DNA of 40,509 bases from the NCBI GenBank assembly GCA_026991885.1, contig JALXAQ010000211.1, positions 1 through 40,509 on the forward strand, read 5' to 3'. The position numbers and the translations under genes are program-made. The stretch is from Thiotrichaceae bacterium. Lineage in GTDB: Bacteria; Pseudomonadota; Gammaproteobacteria; Beggiatoales; Beggiatoaceae. Below, piece after piece: positions 9,134 to 17,612 of the stretch. Within the stretch, counting starts at the first letter, position 1, and the number at the start of each line of letters is the position of its first letter. Below the pieces are notes generated by a model. That model did not search any database. It was not told where the DNA came from and worked only from the letters and a program-made list of their open reading frames with translations.

Positions 9134-10082
9134 GCGACAAAAACAGCGTTTAGTTGCGCGTACTGCCTTTTTCATCCTGTTTATAGTCGCCCCCCCATTG
9201 GATATTTTCCGTTTTGATCTGACGCTCAACCATTTCATTTTCTTTGGAGAGCCGTGGACGCTGGGGATGGAAGCCTTTCAGCGTGGAGAAATCAGCCCAA
9301 TGCAGGCAGCACTGAACATCATTTTGCGTGGTTTTGTCCCTTTGGCACTGGTGTTTGGTTTTGGCGCTTGGATTTCTTGGCGTTGGGGGCGGCTCTACTG
9401 TGGCTGGTTGTGCCCCCATTTTTCGGTGGTTGAAATGATTAATTCATTGATGCGCCGCGCTTCAGGCAAACCCAGCCTCTGGGAAAAAAGGCCCTTACCT
9501 GAACAGCAATCGGATGGCACGGTAATCAAACCACAACGGCGCTGGTGGTGGCTGACGGCTGTTGCTATTATTGGGATGTCGTTCATCTGGGCAGTGGTTT
9601 TACTCACCTATCTGCTGCCACCGTCAGAAATCTATAGTAATCTGTGGCATGGTACATTAACGCGAAATCAGAGCATTTTTATCAGCGCAGCGACGATAGT
9701 GTTTGGCATCGAATTTACCCTAGCACGCCATTTTTTTTGTAATTTTGGTTGTGCTATCGGTGTTGCCCAGAGCCTAGTGTGGATGGGCAATAAACAGGCT
9801 ATGGTGGTCGGTTTTAATCGTTCACGGGCATCAGAATGTGTTGGTTGTGACAGTTCCTGCGAACATGCTTGCCCTATGCGCCTGAAACCACGCAGTATCA
9901 AACGCAAAATGTTCACATGCACCCAGTGTATGCAGTGCATACAATCGTGTGAACAGGTTTCAAAGCAAAAGTCATTGCTGTCGATGGTTGAAAATGAATG
10001 TGCGTTGGATGTCTCAATGCGGGATTTTGGCAAACGTCCTGATATTCCTGTCGATTGTTTTAAGGATAAGGCGGCTGAATAA
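9126..10082 (+). CDS. NapH/NosH-like polyferredoxin, membrane-bound
   Basis: A 318-residue protein with about four transmembrane helices and the cysteine motifs typical of NapH/NosH/CcoG-type membrane ferredoxins: YCGWLCP after a helix, FCNFGCAIG after another, then two C-terminal cluster sites (CVGCDSSCEHACP and CTQCMQCIQSC). Such proteins carry electrons from quinol across or along the membrane. A second gene of this class, at 14765-15751, sits in the expected nosGH position, so this one is extra. The 8-bp overlap with nosB suggests the two act together. The exact name is uncertain. Confidence 0.82.
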   Translation: MNKRQKQRLVARTAFFILFIVAPPLDIFRFDLTLNHFIFFGEPWTLGMEAFQRGEISPMQAALNIILRGFVPLALVFGFGAWISWRWGRLYCGWLCPHFSVVEMINSLMRRASGKPSLWEKRPLPEQQSDGTVIKPQRRWWWLTAVAIIGMSFIWAVVLLTYLLPPSEIYSNLWHGTLTRNQSIFISAATIVFGIEFTLARHFFCNFGCAIGVAQSLVWMGNKQAMVVGFNRSRASECVGCDSSCEHACPMRLKPRSIKRKMFTCTQCMQCIQSCEQVSKQKSLLSMVENECALDVSMRDFGKRPDIPVDCFKDKAAE

Positions 10083-10089
10083 TTGAAGA

Positions 10090-10145
10090 CCGTCCGCCGG
10101 TAGGCCAATTTCTCACCGGTGTATAGAAATTAGGCCTGTTGACGG
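10090..10145. repeat. Imperfect inverted repeat after the nosB block
   Basis: CCGTC pairs with GACGG, and AGGCCAATTTCT pairs imperfectly with AGAAATTAGGCCT, giving a hairpin followed by AAAAAG. It may stop transcription at the end of the nosZ-nosB block. The rest of the gap to 10214 shows nothing recognised. Confidence 0.5.
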
Positions 10146-10214
10146 AAAAAGCTGAGAGGTGCCTACAACAATGACATTGTTACCTAAGAATAGTCTAATT
10201 TAGGAATGATCAAA

Positions 10215-11357
10215 ATGATAATTACTCAAATTGAAGCCCAAAATTTTCGTTGCTTGCGTCATATCCGGCAACCCTTGGGGGCATTCCATATCCTTGTTGG
10301 ACCCAATGCGAGTGGTAAAACAACTTTTCTTGATGTTTTTGCCTTATTGGGACGCTTAGTTTCAAGTGGACTAGAAACGACTATATCTGAGCGTAGCCAC
10401 AATTTGTCTGATTTATTTTGGGGGAAATCTGGAACACAATTTAATTTAGCGATTGAAGCATTGATACCAAAATCACAATATTTTGACCGGATTCGTTATG
10501 AAGTTACGATTGGTATAGATTCAATTAACCACGAAAATTCAATATTGCATGAAAAAGTTCATTTAATAGGACAGCACTTAAAACGCATCGTGATTCACAA
10601 AGAGGCCAAAGGTGACTATTTTTATCCAGAAGTTTCTCCACAAAACATAGCATTTAAATTGGGTTCTCATCGCTCCGCACTGGGTAATTTGCCAGAAGAT
10701 GAATCTCAATTTCCAGTCACGGTTTGGTTTAAAAAATTACTCACCACAGGGATACAACAATTAAGCCTCAATAGTCAATTAATGCGCCAACCCAGTCCAC
10801 CTGGACAACAACAGGTTTTTAAACCAGATGGTTCTAATTTACCTTGGATGATAGACTGGCTGTACCAACAACATTTTGAAAATTATCAAGATTGGATTAG
10901 CCATTTGCAAACAGCCCTTGATGATATTGAGGAAATTCATACCATAGTACGCCCTGAAGATAGGCATCGTTATCTGGTGATACGTTATCGGGGTGGCTTA
11001 GAAGTGCCTTCATGGATGATATCGGATGGTACATTAAGATTGTTGGCTTTAACTTTACCCGCTTATTTACCTAATTTATCGGGTATTTATTTAATTGAGG
11101 AACCTGAAAATGGCATTCACCCGCGAGCAGTAGAAACCGTTTATCAATCCTTATCATCAGTTTATGATGCCCAAGTTTTATTAGCAAGCCATTCGCCAGT
11201 GATTTTGAGCATGGCGGAAGTGGATGAAATATTGTGTTTTGCCAAAACCAATGAAGGGGCAACAGCCATTATGAAAGGTAGTACACATCCCGCCTTAAAG
11301 CATTGGAAGGGTGAAACCAATCTTGGGGTTTTATTTGCAGGGGGCGTATTGGGATGA
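10215..11357 (+). CDS. AAA ATPase, RecF/SMC-like (AAA_21 type)
   Basis: A 380-residue ATPase. Start 10215 is preferred because AGGA at 10202-10205 is well spaced for it; an ATG at 10206 is too close. It begins with the SMC/OLD-like pattern ITQIEAQNFRCL. Walker A is GPNASGKTT, the late Walker B is IYLIEEPENGIHP, and a following ASHSP switch is typical of AAA_21/RecF-like proteins. It overlaps the next short gene by 4 bp (ATGA), so the two formed a two-gene unit. Such ATPase-plus-partner pairs are often defence or TA-like systems. The partner is truncated, so the unit is probably dead. The specific function is unknown. Confidence 0.8.
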   Translation: MIITQIEAQNFRCLRHIRQPLGAFHILVGPNASGKTTFLDVFALLGRLVSSGLETTISERSHNLSDLFWGKSGTQFNLAIEALIPKSQYFDRIRYEVTIGIDSINHENSILHEKVHLIGQHLKRIVIHKEAKGDYFYPEVSPQNIAFKLGSHRSALGNLPEDESQFPVTVWFKKLLTTGIQQLSLNSQLMRQPSPPGQQQVFKPDGSNLPWMIDWLYQQHFENYQDWISHLQTALDDIEEIHTIVRPEDRHRYLVIRYRGGLEVPSWMISDGTLRLLALTLPAYLPNLSGIYLIEEPENGIHPRAVETVYQSLSSVYDAQVLLASHSPVILSMAEVDEILCFAKTNEGATAIMKGSTHPALKHWKGETNLGVLFAGGVLG

Positions 11358-11581
11358 AAGATTTAGTCATTCTAGTTGCAGATAAGAATATGGAATATTC
11401 CGTCAAAGGCATATTGAGTCGTCCTCAAGCACTTTCAATACGCAAAATCACTTTCGACATTTTTGTTCATCCCCACAATGATCCTGGCTGTTTTAATGAT
11501 GGGCATAATTTTTTGCGAACGTCTCTAACTCAATGTAGTCATGCCTTGATTCTATTTGATAGGGCAATGCCATTAAGTTAA
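11354..11581 (+). pseudogene. Truncated partner of the AAA ATPase
   Basis: The 75-residue frame starts MKDLVILVADKNMEY and reads in a conserved-looking way to ALILFDR, then runs into sequence that is the left end of a family-2 MITE (CAATGCCATTAAGTTAAG, 11565-11582), which supplies the last residues and the stop. I judge the original protein to have been longer (a TOPRIM/RloB-like partner is possible). The rest of it is gone: what follows is repeat and then a - strand antitoxin. Confidence 0.65.
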
Positions 11582-11695
11582 GAAATATTGTAGGGTGGGT
11601 AGAGCGAGAGCGAAACCCACCATTGTTATAAATTTACTTCGTTACTTCGTTTCAACGAGTTGGTGGGTTTCGCTCCGCTCTACCCACCCTACAAT
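11565..11695. mobile_element. Partial family-2 MITE with GTAGGGTGGGT palindrome
   Basis: The left terminus CAATGCCATTAAGTTAAG (11565-11582) is joined to a long inverted repeat (11588-11695) made of GTAGGGTGGGTAGAGCG and its complement. The right terminus seen in other copies is missing. The element therefore lies at a deletion joint between the broken AAA partner and the broken DinJ operon. Confidence 0.75.
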
Positions 11696-11954
11696 TAACC
11701 TGAAGTTCGTTAAATAATGATGAAGTACTGTTTACCTTATGGCCTTTCCCTTCATCTAATTCTTCCATAGCCTGTTGCGTAATTTTATTCGGCGGTTTTT
11801 TTTTGAGTTCAAATGGAATCCCTCCATAATTAATAACAGCTTTAGCAAACAATTTAATAGCTTGAGAAGTGCTTAATCCAATTTCTTCGCACACTTGAGT
11901 AAATTCAAGCTTTGTATCATGATCTATGCGTGTGCTAATCATATCGGTTTTCAT
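11652..11954 (-). CDS. DinJ/RelB-type antitoxin, toxin gene missing
   Basis: A 100-residue protein. It starts MKTDMISTRIDHDTK with an N-terminal ribbon-helix-helix and GLSTSQAIKLFAKAV, characteristic of DinJ/RelB antitoxins, which bind DNA and neutralise a RelE/YafQ toxin. The family-like part ends near SSLFNEL. The last 17 or so residues are translated from the MITE palindrome and are not native. No RelE/YafQ gene follows on the - strand, so the module is orphaned, probably by the same deletion that cut the AAA partner. Confidence 0.75.
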   Translation of the reverse strand: MKTDMISTRIDHDTKLEFTQVCEEIGLSTSQAIKLFAKAVINYGGIPFELKKKPPNKITQQAMEELDEGKGHKVNSTSSLFNELQVNCRVGRAERNPPTR

Positions 11955-12055
11955 ATTTATTCAACAACCTTTAGTCTTGCAAAGAGTATCAATTGTAATA
12001 CAATTATACATAAAAGCAAGTAACACGCAGAAAAAAACATAAATCTGTACACTTA

Positions 12056-12179
12056 TAAGTACTGAACCATAAATTATCGGATATTTTGGAGTCCACCTTC
12101 GGTTTGGAAGTGAGAAAAAACAACAGTCCAAACCGAAGGTGGACTCCAAAATGCTGGAAAAGTTGTGGTTCAGTACTTA
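12056..12179. mobile_element. MITE family 1, copy B
   Basis: A 124-bp element whose 17-bp ends (TAAGTACTGAACCATAA and TTGTGGTTCAGTACTTA) differ at one position and match copy A at 6361. The core is different: a perfect 26-bp palindrome pair (12083-12108 and 12127-12152, GGAGTCCACCTTCGG...). The rest of the gap between dinJ and nosD (11955-12346) is A/T-rich and shows no gene. Confidence 0.82.
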
Positions 12180-12346
12180 TTACTTATTTCTTAGCTTTTT
12201 TTATGAAGTACTATTTGAAATTCTAACAAACCGCTATTAACATAGCTGTAATTCGTATTTAAAAAAAAAATAATTATTTATTTTAATATAGTTATAAACT
12301 TGTTTGATGTTAAACCTTGCACAGTTAAAAGAGAATTTAATAACTA

Positions 12347-13570
12347 ATGAACCGATATTTTTTATTAGGATGTTGCCTAACTGCCCTAACCTTGCACGTC
12401 TGTGCAGATTCTTATCCGCCCTTACAACCGCTCATAGACGCGGCTAAACCCAATGATACCCTACGCCCACCGCCGGGCATTTATGCGGGACCAGTGACAC
12501 TGGACATTCCCATCACCATTGACGGTGGCAACCAAGTCACCATTGATGGTGGTGGTAAAGATACAGTGGTTTATTTAGATACTGATGGCGCACAATTGCG
12601 TAATTTACATTTAACCAATTCTGGCGAATCACATAACCAAATTGATGCCTGTGTTCAGGTACGTGGCAATTTTAATATTATTAAAGACAATATTCTTGAT
12701 AATTGCTTATTTGGGGTCGATTTACAGCAGTCTGACTATAATATAGTGCGACGCAATCATATTAGTTCTAAACCCTTGTCACTGGGATTGCGCGGTGATT
12801 CTGTTCGCTTGTGGTATAGCATGGGTAATAAAATTACTGATAATAAAATTACTAATTCCCGTGATATGGTGGTTTGGTATTCAAAGGATAATCTGATTGC
12901 TCGTAATACCTCAAAAGGAGGGCGTTATGCGTTACACTTCATGTATAGCCAATTTAATCAGGTTGAAGATAACGTTTACTATGACAATTCGGTTGGTATT
13001 TTTTTGATGTACAGTGATGGTGTCGAAGTACGAGGCAATCATATTTCCCATGCCTTGGGTGCAACTGGCATGGGTATAGGTTTTAAAGAAACCAGTGATG
13101 TCATCATCGAAAACAATCAGATTGTTTATTGTGCCACTGGGATTTATTTAGATCTGTCGCCTTTTCAGCCTGATACTACGAATAGAATCATTGCCAATAA
13201 AATTGCTTATAATAATATAGCTGTATTATTTCATAATGATGGGATTGGTAATGTATTGAAAAATAATCAGTTTATAGGAAATCATAGCCAAGTTGCCATA
13301 CAAGGTGCTAGGACTGCTCGCCGCAATATTTGGCAAGGTAATTATTGGGACGATTATAGTGGCTTTGATCGCAATGGCGACGGGATAGGTGATACACCTT
13401 ATGAAATTTATGCTTACGCTGATCAGATTTGGATGGATATTCCGTCAACCCAATTTTTCAAAGGCTCGGCGATACTAGAAGTTTTGAATTTTTTAGAACG
13501 TCTCGCTCCTTTTTCGGAGCCTGTTATGATTTTACGCGATCCAAAACCTCTGATTCATTCCTTACCATAA
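12347..13570 (+). CDS. nosD: NosD, periplasmic copper-site maturation protein
   Basis: A 407-residue exported protein with a signal peptide (to about residue 20, ending HVCADS). It is built of right-handed beta-helix (CASH/PbH1) repeats, seen as recurring N-x-I/x-N-x-I steps (NQIDACV, NIIKDNIL, NKITDNKI, NQVEDNVYY, NVLKNNQF). NosD works with the NosFY ABC transporter in assembling the CuZ centre. Length fits the family. The C-terminal YWDDYSGFDRNGDGIGDTPY motif is typical of NosD. It is separated from the nosZ block by the AAA/DinJ insertion and from nosG by a hicBA pair. Confidence 0.93.
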   Translation: MNRYFLLGCCLTALTLHVCADSYPPLQPLIDAAKPNDTLRPPPGIYAGPVTLDIPITIDGGNQVTIDGGGKDTVVYLDTDGAQLRNLHLTNSGESHNQIDACVQVRGNFNIIKDNILDNCLFGVDLQQSDYNIVRRNHISSKPLSLGLRGDSVRLWYSMGNKITDNKITNSRDMVVWYSKDNLIARNTSKGGRYALHFMYSQFNQVEDNVYYDNSVGIFLMYSDGVEVRGNHISHALGATGMGIGFKETSDVIIENNQIVYCATGIYLDLSPFQPDTTNRIIANKIAYNNIAVLFHNDGIGNVLKNNQFIGNHSQVAIQGARTARRNIWQGNYWDDYSGFDRNGDGIGDTPYEIYAYADQIWMDIPSTQFFKGSAILEVLNFLERLAPFSEPVMILRDPKPLIHSLP

Positions 13571-13606
13571 ACGAGGATTGAACTTATCATTGAAAAAAGG
13601 AAGAAA

Positions 13607-13810
13607 ATGAAATTCAAAGTTGTGATTCATGAAGCGGAAGAAGGGGGATTTTGGGCTGAAGTGCCCTCTATACAAGGATGTGTCACCCAAGGTGATACCT
13701 TTGAACAATTGCTTAACAACCTCTATGAAGCTATTGAAGGATGTCTATCTGTAGATATTCAAAATCTAGACATTTCTGCCAATGACAAAATAATGGAGAT
13801 AGCCGTTTGA
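13607..13810 (+). CDS. hicB: HicB-type antitoxin
   Basis: A 67-residue HicB antitoxin. It begins [31 protein letters not shown], the partial RNase-H-like fold of HicB; no DNA-binding tail is present. AAGGAAG lies upstream. It overlaps hicA by 4 bp. This antitoxin-first order is common among short HicB types. It sits between nosD and nosG and is unlikely to serve N2O reduction. Confidence 0.88.
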   Translation: MKFKVVIHEAEEGGFWAEVPSIQGCVTQGDTFEQLLNNLYEAIEGCLSVDIQNLDISANDKIMEIAV

Positions 13811-13989
13811 AAACAATCACAGGAAAAATGTTTTGTCGGCTTTTGGAAGACAAAAACTGGAAGTTAATGCGTATCAATGGAAGCCACCATATTTATTCCA
13901 AAACTGGATTCACCGCTCGCATTTCAGTACCAATAGGTTTGCAAAGGCATTTAATGAAAATAGCGGGAATAGATGAATCTGAATTATAA
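13807..13989 (+). CDS. hicA: HicA-type mRNA interferase toxin
   Basis: A 60-residue double-stranded-RNA-binding-fold toxin. It starts at TTG 13807, overlapping the hicB stop (TTGA). The conserved active His lies in [10 protein letters not shown], and the fold ends in LMKIAGI. The module looks intact and could be functional, so it may stabilise this stretch of the nos cluster. Confidence 0.87.
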   Translation: MKTITGKMFCRLLEDKNWKLMRINGSHHIYSKTGFTARISVPIGLQRHLMKIAGIDESEL

Positions 13990-14024
13990 GGCTGAAACTA
14001 AACACCTAAATTGATGTAATCATT

Positions 14025-14768
14025 ATGTCCAAATTACCAAACTCATCACCCCGTTATCAAGCCTCACGCCGACGCTTTTTACGCACAGTGGGATTATTTG
14101 TCGGCGTAGTTGGAACTTCATTAGCTACTTTATTGCCCGTTATTGCTAAATGGGTACCGGCGCGATTACGTCCCCCCGGTGCTATAGATGAACCAGATTT
14201 TTTAGCATCGTGTATTAAATGTGGGCAGTGTGTACAAGTTTGCCCTGTAGAGGCTATTAAATTAGCCGATCTTGATGACGCAATGGGGGTTGGTGTGCCA
14301 TATATTGAGGCTCGCGTTCAAGCTTGTGATTTTTCTTGTGATGCTGTCCAATGTGTTTTAGCCTGCCCTACTGGCTCTTTAAGTCATACTATTGTTAAAA
14401 AGGAAGAAGTTCGCATGGGATTGGCACGGGTTGCTAAACCTGAAGCCTGTTTAGCGAGTAAAGGATTAGGTTTTAAGGGGCAAGCGCGGGGGGCTGATTT
14501 TAAGGGCTTATTGCGTTATGCGAAAATTGATCGCTGGAATCCGATTCCAGTTCGCGATCATCCTTATGATTTGGATTTATGCGATCTTTGTGTACGCCAA
14601 TGTCCGATTGAAAAGGCTATTTCTTTACAATCTATTGATAATGAAGGAAAACGTAAAAGACCCGTGATCCATGAAGCCTGTGTTGGCTGCGGAGTTTGTG
14701 AAATGATTTGTCCAGTAGAACCTAGTGTTATTGTTGTTGATGAGCGTCAAAAGTGGGGGGAGGCGTGA
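14025..14768 (+). CDS. nosG: NosG, periplasmic polyferredoxin
   Basis: A 247-residue NapG/NosG-type ferredoxin with a twin-arginine signal (SRRRFLRTVGLFVG). It carries four [4Fe-4S] cysteine sets: CIKCGQCVQVCP, CDFSCDAVQCVLACP, CDLCVRQCP and CVGCGVCEMICP. With NosH it is thought to carry quinol electrons to the periplasm. It overlaps nosH by 4 bp. Confidence 0.92.
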   Translation: MSKLPNSSPRYQASRRRFLRTVGLFVGVVGTSLATLLPVIAKWVPARLRPPGAIDEPDFLASCIKCGQCVQVCPVEAIKLADLDDAMGVGVPYIEARVQACDFSCDAVQCVLACPTGSLSHTIVKKEEVRMGLARVAKPEACLASKGLGFKGQARGADFKGLLRYAKIDRWNPIPVRDHPYDLDLCDLCVRQCPIEKAISLQSIDNEGKRKRPVIHEACVGCGVCEMICPVEPSVIVVDERQKWGEA

Positions 14769-15751
14769 AAGGAAATCTTGAAGCATTGCTGCTTATGTTT
14801 GGGAAACAGCCGAGCAAGCCTAAACGGATAACAGAAGAAGCTAAGGCTCTCCATTTAGTTAAAAAAGAAAAAATTAGGAATTTAACTAAAGCAGAGCGAG
14901 CCGAATTTAGGCGCGATTTAGACGAAATTAAACAAGGTGTCCATTCTAATAAATGGCGTAATCGTCGTTGGTTGAGTATTCTCACTATTAATCTGTTATT
15001 TACGCTCTCTTTTTGGATAGATATTCAGTTATTTGAAGGCTCTATAATTGCATCGCGCGTGTTCGGTTTTCACATGGCAGATGTGTATTCGGCTTTACAA
15101 GTTATTCTCGCTTATAAGATGGTGTTTGTTAATCTGATTATTGGTACTGTGACAGTAATAATAATTTGGTTACTTTTTGGCGGGCGAGCTTTTTGTTCTT
15201 GGGTATGCCCTTATCATTTGCTGGCAGATTTGGCGGAAATAATTCACTTGAAATTGGTGGCGAAAAAGTTGATTAAAGATCATCCTTTTCATCGTGGAGT
15301 TCGCACTATTTTTTGGATTGTGTTCGCTTTATTAGCATTCATTTTAGGCTATGCTCTATTTAATAGTATTAATCCAGTTGGAATCGTGAGCCGCGCCTTA
15401 ATTTATGGCCCCAGTTTGGCATTAATTTGGATATTATTATTATTTCTTTTTGAAGTTTTTTACTCACGCCGTGCATGGTGTCGCTATGTATGTCCTATGG
15501 GTTTGACGTATGGATTGACTGGGGCATTATCGCCGCTACAAATTTCTTATCATTTATCCGATTGTCACCATGAAGCGGCTTGTAACGCGGTTTGTGAAGT
15601 GCCGCATGTTTTAGATTGTGTCAAAAAAGGTCGTGCAAATAAGGTAAAAATTGATATTGGTACAGATTGTACTTTATGCGGTGCTTGTGTTGATGTTTGT
15701 CCGACGCAATCGTTACGTTTTGATATTAAAGGATTATCACTGATCAGCTAA
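14765..15751 (+). CDS. nosH: NosH, membrane polyferredoxin
   Basis: A 328-residue NapH-like membrane protein. GTG 14765 is chosen because it forms the coupled GTGA overlap with nosG and lies behind a G-rich Shine-Dalgarno-like stretch; GTG 14753 is also possible. After a charged cytoplasmic N-terminus there are about four helices, the CX3CP motifs CSWVCPYHLL and WCRYVCPMGL, and a C-terminal ferredoxin site (CTLCGACVDVCP) preceded by CHHEAACNAVC. Together with NosG it forms a quinol dehydrogenase-like module. Confidence 0.9.
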   Translation: MKGNLEALLLMFGKQPSKPKRITEEAKALHLVKKEKIRNLTKAERAEFRRDLDEIKQGVHSNKWRNRRWLSILTINLLFTLSFWIDIQLFEGSIIASRVFGFHMADVYSALQVILAYKMVFVNLIIGTVTVIIIWLLFGGRAFCSWVCPYHLLADLAEIIHLKLVAKKLIKDHPFHRGVRTIFWIVFALLAFILGYALFNSINPVGIVSRALIYGPSLALIWILLLFLFEVFYSRRAWCRYVCPMGLTYGLTGALSPLQISYHLSDCHHEAACNAVCEVPHVLDCVKKGRANKVKIDIGTDCTLCGACVDVCPTQSLRFDIKGLSLIS

Positions 15752-15764
15752 AATGAGACTTGGA

Positions 15765-15786
15765 GTCCAAAGCTTTAGCTTTGGAC
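15765..15786. repeat. GTCCAAAGCT palindrome
   Basis: A perfect 10-bp-arm palindrome (GTCCAAAGCT TT AGCTTTGGAC) directly after nosH. The identical unit occurs inside a MITE at 7321 and alone at 34591. It adds spurious codons before the next gene's likely ATG. Confidence 0.75.
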
Positions 15787-15795
15787 ATTAAAAAT

Positions 15796-16494
15796 ATGCA
15801 CCAAATTAAAGTAGGTAGTATAGAAATTGAAGTCGCTCGAAAAGACATAAAAAATTTACATCTTGCCGTCTATCCACCGAATGGCAGAGTGCGTATTGCG
15901 ACGCCATTAAGAATAAATGACGAATCGGTGCGATTATTTGCCATCTCCAAATTGGCTTGGATAAAAAAGCATCAGGCTAATTTTATTGCCCAAAACAGAC
16001 AAACCGAGAGAGAATTTATTTCGGGTGAAAGCCACTATTTTAAAGGCAAACGCTATTTGCTTAATCTTATTGAGCATAAAACCTCACCCAAAATATTCAT
16101 TAGGAATAATAAGTATTTAGAGCTTTATATGAAAAAAGGTAGTAGCAAACAACAACGTGAAAAAGTCATCAAAGAATGGTATCGACAAGCACTCAAAAAT
16201 GACATACCCGCCCTCATCACAAAATGGCAAACCATCATTGGCGTTGTTGTTGCTGATTGGGGAGTTAAATTTATGCGTACCAAATGGGGCACTTGTAATA
16301 TTCAAGCAAAACGTATTTGGTTAAATCTGGAACTGGCTAAAAAACCAAGACATTGCTTGGAGTATGTTATAGTGCATGAAATGGTGCATTTATTAGAACG
16401 CCATCATAATAAACGCTTTTTTGCATACATGGATAAGTTTATGCCGCAATGGCAATTGTATAAGGATGAATTAAATCTGACAACATATAATTAA
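15796..16494 (+). CDS. YgjP-type zinc metallopeptidase (DUF45, WLM-like)
   Basis: A 232-residue protein. The start at 15796 (MHQIKVGSIEIEV) is preferred because the longer frame begins in the palindrome. The C-terminal half has HEMVHLLERHH (HEXXH zinc-peptidase motif with a further His) preceded by RTKWGTCNIQAKRIWLNLEL, a hallmark of the YgjP/DUF45 family. These genes are often found beside type I restriction genes, and hsdM remnants follow at once. It looks intact and is probably the only whole survivor of that locus. Substrate unknown. Confidence 0.85.
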   Translation: MHQIKVGSIEIEVARKDIKNLHLAVYPPNGRVRIATPLRINDESVRLFAISKLAWIKKHQANFIAQNRQTEREFISGESHYFKGKRYLLNLIEHKTSPKIFIRNNKYLELYMKKGSSKQQREKVIKEWYRQALKNDIPALITKWQTIIGVVVADWGVKFMRTKWGTCNIQAKRIWLNLELAKKPRHCLEYVIVHEMVHLLERHHNKRFFAYMDKFMPQWQLYKDELNLTTYN

Positions 16495-16495
16495 T

Positions 16496-16973
16496 ATGGC
16501 CATCAAAAAAAGTGAATTATACAGTTCCCTATGGAAGAGCTGTGACGAATTAAGGGGTGGCATGGATGCCTCACAATATAAGGATTATGTTCTGAGCTTA
16601 TTATTTATTAAATATGGATGAAGATTTAGCTGATGAGTATGAAGTATTAGAGGCTTATTTAGGATTGGTAAATCAAGAAACCCAAGCTAATAGAAAGATA
16701 AAAACGGCTCAAACGGCATTAGATAAAAAAGTAATTGCTAAATACCAACAATTGACAGTAGATGAGATAAAAGTTTTAGTAATTGAAGATAAATGGTTTA
16801 ATAGTTTGCGGCAAGAAGTCAAAACTGAAATGGATAGCATATCTCAGCGGCTGACTGGGCGTATTAAGGAATTAGCAGAGCGTTATGGTGAGACTTTGCC
16901 GCAATTGGAGACTGAGGTGGCGGAGTTATCTGATAAAGTTGAGGGGCATTTGCAAAAAATGGGGATTGTATGA
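16496..16973 (+). pseudogene. hsdM: hsdM remnant: DNA methyltransferase with core deleted
   Basis: The first 41 codons (MAIKKSELYSSLWKSC..., to TGA at 16621) match the N-terminus of type I methyltransferase subunits. From 16614 a second frame of 119 residues reads the family C-terminus (VLVIEDKWFNSL, RIKELAERYGETLPQL, HLQKMG). The whole SAM-binding and NPPY catalytic core is missing and the frames differ, so this is an internal deletion leaving both ends. The 3' end is repeated at 17689 and, degenerately, at 18205. Confidence 0.85.
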
Positions 16974-17019
16974 TTTTGAATGAGTTGAAAATTAAATAAC
17001 AAATAAAGGCAGCAGGCTT

Positions 17020-17416
17020 ATGACAGCAATGAATTCCACGATTTTCCCAGTTTACGCCGATACTTCAGTTTTTTGCGGCGTTTTTGATGATGGTTTTGAT
17101 GAAGCCAGTAGAGCCTTTTTCCAACAGGTTAAAGAGGGTCATTTTCAATTGGTTATTTCTCCAATTGTACAAAACGAAATTGAAAAAGCACCAGAAAATC
17201 TATATGGACGCTGGCATTGTAACGCCTAAATCGGCAGCTGATGCACTCCACGTCGCACTCGCAACGGTAGCAGGATGTCGCTTGATTATTAGTTGGAATT
17301 TTAAACATATTGTACATTTCCAAAAGATTCCCTTGTATCGTGCCGTCAATGTAGTTAAAGGGTATCCTGAAATTAATATTTATTCTCCACTGGAGGTTAT
17401 TAACTATGAAAGCTAA
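17020..17416 (+). pseudogene. PIN-domain toxin, frameshifted
   Basis: Frame one (17020-17229) encodes the PIN start, with YADTSVFCGVFDDGF carrying the first acidic residue, and runs to KAPENLYGRW. The C-terminal half continues in another frame from about 17200 (YMDAGIVTPKSAADALHVALATVAGC...SWNFKHIVHF). Family members have about 30 more residues at the joint, so a short out-of-frame deletion has broken the toxin. The antitoxin gene overlaps its end by 11 bp. Confidence 0.8.
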
Positions 17417-17594
17417 ACAATTTGATTGTGTGGCATTGCAACATCGTGGTGCGGAAATGATTTACGAGCAAACAAAAAATATGACGATAAGTGAGGAATT
17501 GGCTTACTGGCAGCAGCGTACTGTGGAACTACGACAATTGCAACAAGCTAGAAAACAAAAAACCGTCAAAAAACAGGTTTATACATGTATATAA
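17406..17594 (+). CDS. Antitoxin partner of the PIN toxin
   Basis: A 62-residue protein (MKAKQFDCVALQHRGAEMIY...EELAYWQQRT) of the small family encoded just after PIN toxins of this type. It overlaps the broken toxin by 11 bp. The last residues run into A-rich sequence. With the toxin dead it is probably an orphan. Confidence 0.7.
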   Translation: MKAKQFDCVALQHRGAEMIYEQTKNMTISEELAYWQQRTVELRQLQQARKQKTVKKQVYTCI

Positions 17595-17612
17595 ATCATG
17601 ACTTTGATATTA

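Noticed and set aside
10146..10200. CTGAGAGGTGCC stretch recalling a thiamine riboswitch
   Set aside because: The other conserved parts (such as CCTGATC) are missing and the next gene is an AAA ATPase.
13571..14024. Direct repeat around the first hicBA (ATTGAACTTATCATT / ATTGATGTAATCATT)
   Set aside because: Only 12 of 15 bases match in A/T-rich DNA; too weak to claim the nosL-type bracketing here.
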